Shown: in pieces, positions 33,090 through 41,957 of the stretch
How positions within the stretch are numbered: the stretch's first letter is position 1
Layout of the letters: every line of letters starts with the position of its first letter
Source: Tabrizicola_A aquatica
GTDB lineage: Bacteria > Pseudomonadota > Alphaproteobacteria > Rhodobacterales > Rhodobacteraceae
Length of the DNA: 64,000 nucleotides
Assembly (NCBI GenBank): GCA_965194375.1
Contig: CBDAEL010000003.1
Reading direction: 5' to 3' (one strand)
The notes under the pieces: model-generated
What the model was told of the DNA's origin: nothing
Databases searched by the model: none
Seen by the model: the letters and a program-made list of their open reading frames with translations, nothing else
Position numbers and translations under genes: made by a program

Positions 33090-33944
33090 ATGGAACATAC
33101 GATCGCCACACATGCCTTTGCCACGCTCGGCCACCCCGACCGTTTGGCCGTTTTCCGTCTCTTGATGCGCTTTGCCCCGCAAGGTGTGCGCCCGACCGAG
33201 ATGGCCGAAGCGCTGGGCCTGAAACAGAACACCCTGTCGCATCATTTGGCTGACCTCACCGCCTCGGGGCTGGTTCGGGTCGCACGGCAGGGGCGGTCCT
33301 TGTTCTACGCGGTCGATCTTGACGCGGCCGAGGGGCTGATCGGCTACCTCGCCCTTGATGTCGGCCGCGCCCGGCCTGATTTAATCCCCCCCCTGCTTTG
33401 TGCGCAAAAGGACGCTGCCGCAATGACTGCCCTGCACCGCGACACAGATTTTGACGTGCTCTTCATCTGTTCGGGCAATTCCGCCCGCTCGATCTTTGCC
33501 GAGGCGCTGCTGCGCGACCTCGGCCAAGGAAAGTTCCAAGCCTTCTCCGCCGGAACGCGGCCCAACACCCAGTTGAACCCCTTTGCGCTTGAGATCCTTC
33601 AGCGCAATGGACATGACACAACAGAGCTGCGCTCGAAGCATATCTCGGAGTTTCAAACACCGGGGTCCATCGTGATGGATTTCGTCTTTACCGTCTGCGA
33701 TACGGCAGCGGCCGAAGAATGTCCGCCTTGGCCCGGCCAGCCGATCACTGGCCATTGGGGCCTGCCTGACCCGGTCAAGGCAGTCGGAACCGACGCTGAA
33801 AAGGCGCTGGTCTTTGCCCAAACCTATGCCGCGCTGCGCCGCCGGATTGCAGCCTTCGTCGAGTTACCCTTCGACAGCCTCAGCCGCATGTCCTTGCAAT
33901 CCCGCGTGGACGCCATCGGCACAGACACAGAAACAAAGGCCTGA
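33090..33944 (+). CDS. ArsR-type regulator fused to LMW-PTP-type arsenate reductase
   Basis: This 284-residue protein combines an N-terminal ArsR winged helix (about 1-95, with Gln-Asn-Thr-Leu-Ser-His-His-Leu as recognition helix) with a C-terminal low-molecular-weight phosphatase-type arsenate reductase (about 120-265). The reductase loop is Cys127-x5-Arg133-Ser. The classical arsenite-binding Cys-Val-Cys motif of ArsR is absent from the regulator domain, so sensing may differ or rely on other cysteines such as Cys104. The ATG at 33090 is preferred to one at 33042 because it starts exactly at the ArsR domain. It leads an operon with an ArsJ-associated GAPDH and arsJ. In that pathway arsenate is also turned into 1-arseno-3-phosphoglycerate and exported. 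Confidence 0.88.
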   Translation: MEHTIATHAFATLGHPDRLAVFRLLMRFAPQGVRPTEMAEALGLKQNTLSHHLADLTASGLVRVARQGRSLFYAVDLDAAEGLIGYLALDVGRARPDLIPPLLCAQKDAAAMTALHRDTDFDVLFICSGNSARSIFAEALLRDLGQGKFQAFSAGTRPNTQLNPFALEILQRNGHDTTELRSKHISEFQTPGSIVMDFVFTVCDTAAAEECPPWPGQPITGHWGLPDPVKAVGTDAEKALVFAQTYAALRRRIAAFVELPFDSLSRMSLQSRVDAIGTDTETKA

Positions 33945-33949
33945 CCCCC

Positions 33950-34957
33950 ATGACACGGATTGCCCTGAACGGCCTTGGCCGCATCGGAAAACTCGTTCTG
34001 CGCGACTTGATCGACGCCGGCTGTGGCGGCGAGATCGTGCTTTTGAACGACCCTGTCGGCACCGCTGAGCAGCACGCGCTCTTGATGGAGTTCGACAGCG
34101 TTCATGGCCGCTGGCGCACGCCCGTCAGCTATGGCGACGGCGCGTTGGTGCTGAACGGCCAGACCATCCGGCTGACGCATGAAAAGACCATCGAAGCCCT
34201 GCCCTTGGCCGAACTGGGCGTGGATCTGGTGATCGACTGCACCGGCGTGTTCAAAACCGCCGCAAAGATCGCGCCCTATTATGCTGCCGGGGTGAAAAAG
34301 GTCGTCGTCTCGGCCCCGGTCAAGGATGGCGGCGCGTTGAACCTTGTCTTTGGTGTGAACCATCAGCTTTACGACGGCTCACAAGCGCTGGTGACGGCGG
34401 CGTCTTGCACGACGAACTGCCTCGCCCCGGTGGTCAAGGTGATCCATGAGGCGCTTGGCATTCGCCATGGATCGATCACCACGATCCATGATGTGACCAA
34501 CACCCAAACCATCGTGGATCGCCCGGCCAAGGATATGCGCCGCGCCCGCTCCGCACTGATGAACCTGATCCCGACCACAACAGGCAGCGCCACCGCGATC
34601 ACGCTGATCTACCCCGAACTGAAGGGGCGCCTGAACGGCCACGCGGTGCGGGTTCCGCTCTTGAATGCCTCGCTGACCGATTGCGTCTTTGAGGTGGAGC
34701 GGGCGACGACCGTGGAAGAGGTGAACGCGCTGTTTGCCGCTGCCGCCGAAGGGCCGCTGAAAGGCATCCTTGGGTTTGAAACCCGGCCGCTGGTGTCCTG
34801 TGATTTCACCAATGATCCGCGCTCATCCATCATCGACGGGCCCTCGACCATGGTCATCAATGGCACGCAGGTGAAGATCTACGCTTGGTATGACAATGAA
34901 TGGGGCTATGCCTGCCGTTTGGCGGATGTCGCGCGGATGGTGGCGCACAGTCTCTGA
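33950..34957 (+). CDS. ArsJ-associated glyceraldehyde-3-phosphate dehydrogenase
   Basis: The 335-residue type I GAPDH has the NAD-binding Asn-Gly-Leu-Gly-Arg-Ile-Gly-Lys start and the catalytic Ala-Ser-Cys-Thr-Thr-Asn-Cys near residue 150. It starts 5 bases after the arsR-arsC stop and precedes arsJ. In this gene pair GAPDH makes 1-arseno-3-phosphoglycerate from glyceraldehyde-3-phosphate and arsenate, which ArsJ exports. Glycolytic gap genes are normally beside pgk or tkt, not here, so the arsenic role is favoured. The stop codon lies in a 15-base tandem duplication. Confidence 0.93.
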   Translation: MTRIALNGLGRIGKLVLRDLIDAGCGGEIVLLNDPVGTAEQHALLMEFDSVHGRWRTPVSYGDGALVLNGQTIRLTHEKTIEALPLAELGVDLVIDCTGVFKTAAKIAPYYAAGVKKVVVSAPVKDGGALNLVFGVNHQLYDGSQALVTAASCTTNCLAPVVKVIHEALGIRHGSITTIHDVTNTQTIVDRPAKDMRRARSALMNLIPTTTGSATAITLIYPELKGRLNGHAVRVPLLNASLTDCVFEVERATTVEEVNALFAAAAEGPLKGILGFETRPLVSCDFTNDPRSSIIDGPSTMVINGTQVKIYAWYDNEWGYACRLADVARMVAHSL

Positions 34958-34981
34958 CCCGTTCATCTCTGACCCGTTCAT
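34952..34981. repeat. 15-base tandem duplication at the 3' end of the GAPDH gene
   Basis: CTCTGACCCGTTCAT occurs twice head to tail (34952-34966 and 34967-34981), and the TGA stop lies inside the first copy. A further CTGA follows. The second copy is noncoding, so the duplication has no effect on the protein. It looks like a recent slippage event. Confidence 0.9.
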
Positions 34982-35052
34982 CTGACATTCGGTAACTTGG
35001 AGGTTTGGCGGGCAAAGCGCCGCCAGATCGCCACCAGACAAGGCGACCATCT

Positions 35053-36300
35053 ATGGCCGAAGCCAACCCTATCCGCGCTTATGCCGCCGTCACGGCAGCC
35101 TATTGGGCCTTTATGCTCTCGGATGGCGCGCTGCGGATGCTGGTGCTGTTGCACTTCAACAGTCTTGGCTTCACGCCGGTGCAACTGGCATGGCTGTTTC
35201 TGCTGTATGAGGCGGCGGGGATCGTGACAAACCTTTGCGCGGGCTGGTTGGCCGCGCGCTTTGGGCTGGCGGCCACGCTCTATGGTGGGCTTGCGCTCCA
35301 GATCGGCGCGCTGGTGGCGCTGGCGCAGCTTGATCCGGGCTGGGGCATTGCTGCCTCGGTCGCCTTTGTAATGGCGGTTCAGGGCGTTTCGGGTGTGGCG
35401 AAGGACTTGGCCAAGATGTCTTCGAAATCGGCGGTCAAACTCTTGGCGCCCAAAGAAGATGGCGGCCTCTTCCGCTGGGTGTCGGCGCTGACCGGATCAA
35501 AGAACGCGGTAAAGGGGCTGGGGTTTTTCCTAGGGGCCGCCCTTTTGGCGCTGGCGGGGTTTCAGGCGGCGGTCTGGGGGATGGCGGGGGTCTTGGCAGT
35601 GATCCTCATCGCCGTGTTGCTGTTCCTGCCCGCGGGTCTGCCGGGGAAGATGAAATCCGACGAGGCTTGGGGGGGCTTTCGGTCGCAGGACAGCCGGGTG
35701 AACCGCCTGTCCTTGGCGCGCCTTTTCCTGTTCGGGGCACGGGATGTCTGGTTCGTGGTCGGCATCCCGGTCTATTTTCAGGCGGTCTTGTCAGACGGCA
35801 CCGCCGAGGGGCGGCGCGAGGCGTTCTTCCTGATCGGCAGTTTCCTTGCGCTTTGGATCATCGCCTATGGCGCGGTGCAGGCGATGGCACCCCGAATTCT
35901 GGGGGCCAAGGGCCAGCCTGAGGCCGAGACCACGCGCAAGGCGATTGTCTGGGCAGGGCTTTTGGTGCCGATCCCCTTTGCACTTGCGGCGGCGGCATGG
36001 GCGGCAGATGGGCCTGCCCCTTGGCTAACCACCACGCTAATCGGCGGGCTCTTGCTGTTCGGCTTTGTCTTTGCGGTGAATTCCTCGGTTCATTCCTACC
36101 TGATCTTGGCGTTTGGCTCGGACGCAAGGATCACGCGGGATGTTGGGTTTTACTACATGGCAAATGCGGCGGGGCGGTTGATTGGCACGCTTTTGTCGGG
36201 CCTGAGTTACCAAATCGGAGGCCTTCCGTTGTGCCTGACCACGGCTGGTGTGATGGCCCTGGCCAGTTGGCTGGCAGCACGGCGGCTGCGCCCGGACTAA
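35053..36300 (+). CDS. arsJ: organoarsenical efflux MFS transporter ArsJ
   Basis: A 415-residue MFS protein with 12 predicted helices. Its Gly-Val-Ala-Lys-Asp-Leu-Ala-Lys-Met-Ser-Ser-Lys-Ser-Ala-Val-Lys segment and Phe-Arg-Trp-Val-Ser-Ala-Leu-Thr-Gly-Ser-Lys-Asn loop are characteristic of ArsJ. It is encoded directly after the ArsJ-associated GAPDH gene. It should export unstable 1-arseno-3-phosphoglycerate, which decays outside to arsenate. The ATG at 35053 gives the family N-terminus. Confidence 0.93.
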   Translation: MAEANPIRAYAAVTAAYWAFMLSDGALRMLVLLHFNSLGFTPVQLAWLFLLYEAAGIVTNLCAGWLAARFGLAATLYGGLALQIGALVALAQLDPGWGIAASVAFVMAVQGVSGVAKDLAKMSSKSAVKLLAPKEDGGLFRWVSALTGSKNAVKGLGFFLGAALLALAGFQAAVWGMAGVLAVILIAVLLFLPAGLPGKMKSDEAWGGFRSQDSRVNRLSLARLFLFGARDVWFVVGIPVYFQAVLSDGTAEGRREAFFLIGSFLALWIIAYGAVQAMAPRILGAKGQPEAETTRKAIVWAGLLVPIPFALAAAAWAADGPAPWLTTTLIGGLLLFGFVFAVNSSVHSYLILAFGSDARITRDVGFYYMANAAGRLIGTLLSGLSYQIGGLPLCLTTAGVMALASWLAARRLRPD

Positions 36301-36347
36301 GCGACCCTGCGGCGATCTCAGCGCCCCAAACCGCTGCGCGGCAGGGG

Positions 36348-37127
36348 TTAAGGCAAGCGCGCTTCGGCTCCGGCGGGATGAACGGTTTCATAATAATGCC
36401 GCAAGCGCAGGTTTGACGCCGCCTCTTCGTCCAAGACCACCGTCGCCTGCCGGTGCATCTGAAGTGCGGTCGCAGGGCAATCCGCGCCCAGCGGCCCTTC
36501 GATCATGCGCGCCACGGCATCCGCTTTGGACTGACCTGTGGCGATGAGGAGACAGCGCTTGGCCGCAAGGATCGTGCCGATCCCAAGCGTGATGGCAAAG
36601 CGCGGCACCGGATCTGGCGCAAAGGCGGCGGCGTTTGCGCGGCGCGTGGCCTCGGTCAAAGTCTTGACGCGGGTCCGGGATGCAAGGGAAGACGTCGGCT
36701 CATTAAAGGCGACATGGCCGTTCCGCCCGATGCCCAGCACTTGCAGACCGATCCCCCCTGCCGCCGTAATCGCCTCTTCATAGCACGCGGCCTCGGCGTC
36801 CGGGTCAGGCGCGTCGCCGGCCAGCAGGTTGATGCGCGCAGGGTCGATGGTGACATGGTCAAAGAGATTGGCCCGCATGAAGGCTGCGAAACTGGCCGGA
36901 TGATCGGCGGGCACGCCGACATATTCGTCCAGATTGAAGGTGGTGACGGGCGCAAAATCGACCTGCCCCGCAGCCCACATCGCGACAAGCCGCGCATAAA
37001 GCGGGCGCATGGTTTCCCCTGTTGCAAGCCCCAGCACGGGCTTAGCCTCGCTGGCCACGAAGGCCGCGATAATCCCGGCAGCCCGGTCGGTCGCAGCGGC
37101 AGAATCGGGGAGGATCAGAACCTTCAC
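36348..37127 (-). CDS. nagB: glucosamine-6-phosphate deaminase
   Basis: The 259-residue NagB converts glucosamine-6-phosphate to fructose-6-phosphate and ammonia. Diagnostic parts are Leu-Gly-Leu-Ala-Thr-Gly-Glu-Thr, the catalytic Asn-Leu-Asp-Glu-Tyr-Val-Gly near residue 70 and Gly-Arg-Asn-Gly-His-Val-Ala-Phe-Asn-Glu-Pro near 135-145. It overlaps the transporter ATPase gene by 4 bases and ends the amino-sugar-type operon, converging on arsJ. Confidence 0.93.
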   Translation of the reverse strand: MKVLILPDSAAATDRAAGIIAAFVASEAKPVLGLATGETMRPLYARLVAMWAAGQVDFAPVTTFNLDEYVGVPADHPASFAAFMRANLFDHVTIDPARINLLAGDAPDPDAEAACYEEAITAAGGIGLQVLGIGRNGHVAFNEPTSSLASRTRVKTLTEATRRANAAAFAPDPVPRFAITLGIGTILAAKRCLLIATGQSKADAVARMIEGPLGADCPATALQMHRQATVVLDEEAASNLRLRHYYETVHPAGAEARLP

Positions 37128-38203
37128 AGCCGCCCCCCTTCGGGCGAAAAGAGAAGGCAGGCCGAGGCGTCGAGGCTAAGCGAAATATCCTCGCCCGCGT
37201 GCAGATCAACGCGCCGGGGCACCTCGGCAACGACGGCCGCGCCGCGGGTCGTGGCGGTGTAAAGATAACGCGTGGCCCCCATATTCTCGACCACTTCGGC
37301 GCGTAGGGTCAGCGGGTGATCCCCCGTCTCGCCCCAAGCCTCGGCGCGAAAGCCAAGGACGGCGTCGGTCGTTGGCGGGGCGGAAGGGTGCCGCAGCGGC
37401 ACGGCCACGCCTGTCAGGCCAAGGGCGGGGACATCCACCACCGCGCGGCCCCCCTCTTGCCGCAGAACACGAACCGGCAGCAGGTTCATCTTCGGCGCCC
37501 CCAGAAAGCCCGCGACAAAGATCGTGTCCGGGTCATTGTAAAGCGCGCTTGGTGTGCCGACCTGTTCGATCCGCCCTGCGTTCATCACCACGATGCGATC
37601 GGCCAGCGTCATCGCTTCAACCTGATCATGGGTGACATGGATCATCGTGGCCCCGATGTCGCGGTGCAGCCGGGCAAGCTCAAGCCGCATTTCAACGCGC
37701 AACTCGGCATCAAGGTTCGACAGGGGTTCGTCGAACAGGAACACCTCGGGCTTGCGCACAATGGCACGCCCGATGGCGACGCGCTGGCGTTGCCCGCCCG
37801 ACAGGGCGCGCGGCTTGCGTTCCAGATAGTCGGTCAGGCGCAAGGTGCGCGCGGCGGCTTCAACGGTGGTGCGGCGTTCGGCCTTGGCCATGCCGGCCAT
37901 CTCCAGCCCGAATTCCATGTTATCGCGCACGGTCATGTGCGGATAAAGCGCATAAGACTGGAACACCATCGCCACGCCCCGGTGGCCGGGTTCATGGCCG
38001 GTGACATTGCGCCCGCCAATCAGGACGCGGCCGGATGTGGGCTCCTCTAACCCGGCAATCATGCGCAGCAAGGTGGACTTGCCGCAGCCCGAAGGGCCGA
38101 CCAGCACGCAAAACTCACCCGCCGCGATGGTCAGGTCCAGCGCGGGGATCACCTGCGTTGCGCCAAAGGATTTCGTCAGGCTTTCCAGCCGCACTTCGGA
38201 CAT
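37124..38203 (-). CDS. sugar ABC transporter ATP-binding protein (UgpC/MsmX-type)
   Basis: A 359-residue CUT1-type ATPase with Walker A Gly-Pro-Ser-Gly-Cys-Gly-Lys-Ser-Thr (about 37-45), Leu-Ser-Gly-Gly-Gln-Arg-Gln-Arg, Walker B with Phe-Leu-Phe-Asp-Glu-Pro, His-Val-Thr-His-Asp-Gln and a C-terminal TOBE/MalK-like regulatory domain (about 240-359). It powers the two permeases encoded just upstream and overlaps nagB by 4 bases. Confidence 0.93.
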   Translation of the reverse strand: MSEVRLESLTKSFGATQVIPALDLTIAAGEFCVLVGPSGCGKSTLLRMIAGLEEPTSGRVLIGGRNVTGHEPGHRGVAMVFQSYALYPHMTVRDNMEFGLEMAGMAKAERRTTVEAAARTLRLTDYLERKPRALSGGQRQRVAIGRAIVRKPEVFLFDEPLSNLDAELRVEMRLELARLHRDIGATMIHVTHDQVEAMTLADRIVVMNAGRIEQVGTPSALYNDPDTIFVAGFLGAPKMNLLPVRVLRQEGGRAVVDVPALGLTGVAVPLRHPSAPPTTDAVLGFRAEAWGETGDHPLTLRAEVVENMGATRYLYTATTRGAAVVAEVPRRVDLHAGEDISLSLDASACLLFSPEGGRL

Positions 38204-38212
38204 CCCGTTCCC

Positions 38213-39040
38213 CTATTTCACCGCGCCTTCGGTCAGGCCCGCCACGAACCATTTCCCGATGATCGCAAAGATCGCCACAACCGGCAGGATCGCCAGACTG
38301 GCCCCCGCCAACAGAAGGCCCCAATCCACCTGATACTGGCCGATGATCCCGGCAAACCCGACAGGCACCGTGCGCAAAGAGTCCGACAGGATCATGACCG
38401 AGGCAAAGACATATTCGGTCCAGCTTGTCACAAAGGCGAAAACCGCCACTGCCCCCATGCCGGGCGCGATCAAAGGCAAAAGGATGCGCCGCAGGATCGT
38501 GAGCGGCGGGCCACCATCCATCCGCGCGGCCTCTTCGATGTCAGGCGGGATCTGAGCGAAGAACGCCCGCAGCATCCAGATGGCAAAGGGCAGCGCAAAG
38601 GCTGTGTTGACCAAGACCAAGGCAAAGCGGCTGTCGATCAGGTTCATCTTGGCGAACATGGCGAACAGCGGCACCAGCACCACGATGGAGGGAAAGGCAT
38701 AGGCCAAGAGGATCACCCGGTAGACCGCATCGCGACCCCGAAACCGCAGCCGGAAAAAGGCGTATCCGGCCGGAATGGACAGGGCCAGCGTGAGGACGGT
38801 CGAGGCGGTGGCGACCAGAACCGAGTTGAGCATGTAGGCCGTATAGTCTGATGCGGCCAAAAGCTTTTGATAATGCTGGGTCGTGAAGCTTTCGGGAAAC
38901 ACCGTCGGAATGCGCGCGATGATTTCCTGCGGTGCCTTGACCGATCCGGTCAGGACGAACCAAAACGGCAGGGCGACCATCCCGCAGATCACGGCGAACC
39001 CGGCCCAAAGCAAGAGTTTCCAGCCCATGCGATGCGTCAT
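38213..39040 (-). CDS. sugar ABC transporter permease (MalG-type)
   Basis: The 275-residue inner-membrane subunit has six predicted helices and the CUT1 EAA loop Glu-Ala-Ala-Arg-Met-Asp-Gly-Gly-Pro-Pro near residue 190. Its start overlaps the upstream permease stop by 4 bases. It would form a heterodimeric channel with that permease. Confidence 0.92.
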   Translation of the reverse strand: MTHRMGWKLLLWAGFAVICGMVALPFWFVLTGSVKAPQEIIARIPTVFPESFTTQHYQKLLAASDYTAYMLNSVLVATASTVLTLALSIPAGYAFFRLRFRGRDAVYRVILLAYAFPSIVVLVPLFAMFAKMNLIDSRFALVLVNTAFALPFAIWMLRAFFAQIPPDIEEAARMDGGPPLTILRRILLPLIAPGMGAVAVFAFVTSWTEYVFASVMILSDSLRTVPVGFAGIIGQYQVDWGLLLAGASLAILPVVAIFAIIGKWFVAGLTEGAVK

Positions 39041-39909
39041 CGCTCATCTCCTGACAGGGCCAGTTTGCGGGTGGCAAAGACGGCAAATGTCATCAAGAGA
39101 ACGGTCGCCAGCACGGCAATCGTGGCCGCCTCGCTGATGCGATAGCCGCGAAACGCGGTCTCATAGATCAGGACTGGCAGCGTGCGCGTGGCCCCAGCAG
39201 GCCCGCCAGAGGTCAAAAGCCAGATCACATCGAACACATTGAACGACAACAGCGTGCCGATCACCAAAAGGACAGTCATCGTCGGGGCCAACAGCGGCCA
39301 TGTGATGCGCATAAAGCGCTTCCAGGGGCCCGCCCCATCAACCCGCGCGGCCTCAAGCAGGTCGGCGGGGATGCGGGTCAACCCGGCCAGCATCATTAGG
39401 GTGATGAAGGGAAACCAGCGCCAAGAGTTGATGAACACCAGGGTGGCAAAGGCCGTCCAAGGGGTGGCGAAAAACCCGACAGGGCGCTCTGTCAGGCCCA
39501 GCCCCATCAGCGCGGGGTTCACCACCCCGCCTGAGGTTGAAAACAGCCAGCGCCAGATCATGACGACAACGACGGTCGGGACGATCCAGCTGAGGATGAT
39601 CCAGGTCCGCGCAATCTGCACGCCGCGAAACCGCTGGTTCAGGATCAGCGCGGCGGCCAGGGCAAGGGCAGTCTGCACCACGGCATTCGCAACCACCCAG
39701 ACCAAACTGAGCTTGGCCGCCCGCCAGAAGGCCGGGTCAGCCAAGACCTTTTCGTAATTTGCAAGCCCGATGAACGGGCCGTCGGACCCCACCACCCGCA
39801 CATCCTGAAAGGACATCACAATGGCAGAGAGCATCGGCCATGCCAGCACAGCCGCCAAAAGCGCGAGCGCCGGCGCGATCAGGAAAAGTCCTAGCGTTCC
39901 CTGTCGCAC
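39037..39909 (-). CDS. sugar ABC transporter permease (MalF-type)
   Basis: A 290-residue permease with six predicted helices and the EAA loop Glu-Ala-Ala-Arg-Val-Asp-Gly-Ala-Gly-Pro-Trp near residue 190. It is encoded 14 bases after the binding-protein gene and overlaps the second permease gene by 4 bases. Confidence 0.92.
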   Translation of the reverse strand: MRQGTLGLFLIAPALALLAAVLAWPMLSAIVMSFQDVRVVGSDGPFIGLANYEKVLADPAFWRAAKLSLVWVVANAVVQTALALAAALILNQRFRGVQIARTWIILSWIVPTVVVVMIWRWLFSTSGGVVNPALMGLGLTERPVGFFATPWTAFATLVFINSWRWFPFITLMMLAGLTRIPADLLEAARVDGAGPWKRFMRITWPLLAPTMTVLLVIGTLLSFNVFDVIWLLTSGGPAGATRTLPVLIYETAFRGYRISEAATIAVLATVLLMTFAVFATRKLALSGDER

Positions 39910-39923
39910 CGGCGCCCCCTTTC

Positions 39924-41207
39924 TTACTGCGCCAACTCGGACATGCGGGCCTGACCCGCCGTGACCGCCGCCGCCGTCTCGGTGCCATTTACAACGATGT
40001 TCTGCAGCGTTTCGGCCAGAACGTTCTGTGCCGAGATCGCCGAAATCGCCGGGAACACGCGGCCCGAGGTAAAGCCGAAGAGCTTGCCATTGGCGCTGTT
40101 GGCGATGATCGTTTCGATCTGGCTGCGGTACTTTTGGACCATCGGATCAGACCACAGCGATTCTGCCTTGGCCCCATCGGCGGTGACCGGGAAGAACAGC
40201 CCCGGCTCCATGTTCAAGAAGCGGCCATAGTTTTCCGGCTCCAAGAGGAAGGCGATAAAGCGCTGCGACGCGGCGCGGCGGGCTTCGTCTTTCGACAGGA
40301 ACATGACGGCGTTGGCATAGGCGATGGTGCCGGGTGCCTCGCCTGCGGTCTTGACGGGAAGGGCTGCAACGCCCAGATCGGCGGCATCGCCTTCGGCCTG
40401 GGTGTCATAGGTCGAGATCACGCTGAACTGCATGACCATCGCGCAAGAACGCGAGGCAAAGCAGGCTTCCGCCTCACCCCAGGTCCAAGATGGCGCATCG
40501 GGCGGCGAATAGGCCATCATTGATTTGTAGAAGTCATAGGCCGCCACCGTTTCGGGATTGTCGAACCGCAGGCTACCGTCTTCGTTGTAGATCTCGGAGG
40601 CGCCGCCGTTCAGCATCACCGAATAGACGGTCTGGTCGGTGTAAAGCTGCTTGTTGGCCGGCAGACCCATCCCGTATTTGCCATCCACCGTCAGCTTTTC
40701 AGCGGCGGCTTTCCATTCATCCCATGTGGTCGGCACCGCGACGCCAGCGGCTTCCAAGACCGAGGGGCGATACCACATGTGCATGGTCATGTTGTACATC
40801 GGCACAGCCCAGATTCCGTCGTCATAGGTATAGGCCTCAACCGCGCTGTCGACGAAGTCGTGCTTGGCATCCAGTTCAGCCACGAAATCGGCGACCGAAT
40901 CCAGCTGGCCCAGATCCTTGAAGATCGGGGCAAAGTCGGGGATCGCGAAGAGCATGTCCGGCCCAGCACCTGCCGCCACGGCTGCGGGGGCCTTGGCATA
41001 GATCTCGCCCCAGTTCTGCGGTTCTTGCTTGACCACCACATCGGGGTTGGCCGCGTTGAACGCGTCGATCAATTCTTGGATCCGCGCCACACGATGTGGC
41101 GGTTGTTCCATGTGCCACAGCGTGACCTCGGTCGGGTCTTGCGCGGCAAGCGGGAGCGGCGAAAGCACGATCGCCGCTGTCAGCAATGATTTTAAGGCAG
41201 TTCGCAT
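39924..41207 (-). CDS. sugar ABC transporter substrate-binding protein
   Basis: The 427-residue extracellular solute-binding protein family 1 member has a signal peptide ending near Leu-Ala-Ala-Gln (about residue 22). The Val-Thr-Leu-Trp-His-Met-Glu strand and the Trp-Asp-Glu-Trp-Lys-Ala-Ala-Ala-Glu-Lys-Leu helix are typical of CUT1 binding proteins. With nagB, a SIS protein and a DasR-like operator in the same cluster, an amino sugar such as an N-acetylglucosamine oligomer or a related sugar is the probable ligand. Confidence 0.9.
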   Translation of the reverse strand: MRTALKSLLTAAIVLSPLPLAAQDPTEVTLWHMEQPPHRVARIQELIDAFNAANPDVVVKQEPQNWGEIYAKAPAAVAAGAGPDMLFAIPDFAPIFKDLGQLDSVADFVAELDAKHDFVDSAVEAYTYDDGIWAVPMYNMTMHMWYRPSVLEAAGVAVPTTWDEWKAAAEKLTVDGKYGMGLPANKQLYTDQTVYSVMLNGGASEIYNEDGSLRFDNPETVAAYDFYKSMMAYSPPDAPSWTWGEAEACFASRSCAMVMQFSVISTYDTQAEGDAADLGVAALPVKTAGEAPGTIAYANAVMFLSKDEARRAASQRFIAFLLEPENYGRFLNMEPGLFFPVTADGAKAESLWSDPMVQKYRSQIETIIANSANGKLFGFTSGRVFPAISAISAQNVLAETLQNIVVNGTETAAAVTAGQARMSELAQ

Positions 41208-41234
41208 GGTATATCCTCTCCTGTTGCAGTGTGC

Positions 41235-41957
41235 TCAGAGATGCGGATTGCGCGGACCATACCGCGCGATCAACTCCCTGTTGTTTTCCGCCGCGCCGGG
41301 CATATTGGCGCTAAGCAAGATTAATGGCGCCCCGTCCGCCGCCAGCCGTGCGGCCGCTTCGGCAAACAGCGCCTGCAAGATGGCCGCGCCGATGGAGGTG
41401 GAGCCCGGCCCAGCCTTAAGGCCGGTTCCAGGCAACGCCACCAGCGCGTCACCGGGCGGAAGCGCGTTGTCGAGCACATGATCGGCGCGGCTGGCAAGCG
41501 TCGGCCGACCCCGCGCCGCCGCCTCCGAATAGGCCCGTGAGGTCAGCGCGATGACAGTCGCACCCAGCGCCTTCGCCAACTCTGCCGCCTCAACCGGAGC
41601 CGCATTCACGCCGGAATTGGAAATGACGATAACGACATCTCCCGCTGTGATCGGATACCGGGAAAGCGCCTGAGCCGCGGCCCCCGACAAACGCTCTCGC
41701 TCAGTCGATGCCATGGCGCCGTGATGCAGCATAAGGCTTTCATCCAGCACCGGAACCACATAGGCGGGCCCACCCGCGCGGTAATGCAGATCAAGCGCCA
41801 ATAGGTGGGAATGCCCGGTTCCGAAAACATAGACCAGCCGGTCAGCCCGAACTGCCGCGACCACGGCGGCGATTGCGGGTTCCAACTGCGCTGCCAGAGC
41901 AGGATCGGCCAAGCGCGCCACAAGATCGGCAAGGTAGGTGCGGGCTGTCTCTATCAT
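41235..41957 (-). CDS. SIS domain protein (UPF0309/sugar isomerase-like)
   Basis: A 240-residue SIS-fold protein with Val-Phe-Gly-Thr-Gly-His-Ser-His near residue 45, Val-Ile-Val-Ile-Ser-Asn-Ser-Gly-Val-Asn near 110 and Thr-Ser-Ile-Gly-Ala-Ala-Ile near 190. Such proteins bind phosphosugars and are often isomerases, deaminases or etherases in amino-sugar operons. It overlaps the hutC-type regulator gene by 4 bases and lies 27 bases upstream of the binding protein gene. Confidence 0.85.
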   Translation of the reverse strand: MIETARTYLADLVARLADPALAAQLEPAIAAVVAAVRADRLVYVFGTGHSHLLALDLHYRAGGPAYVVPVLDESLMLHHGAMASTERERLSGAAAQALSRYPITAGDVVIVISNSGVNAAPVEAAELAKALGATVIALTSRAYSEAAARGRPTLASRADHVLDNALPPGDALVALPGTGLKAGPGSTSIGAAILQALFAEAAARLAADGAPLILLSANMPGAAENNRELIARYGPRNPHL

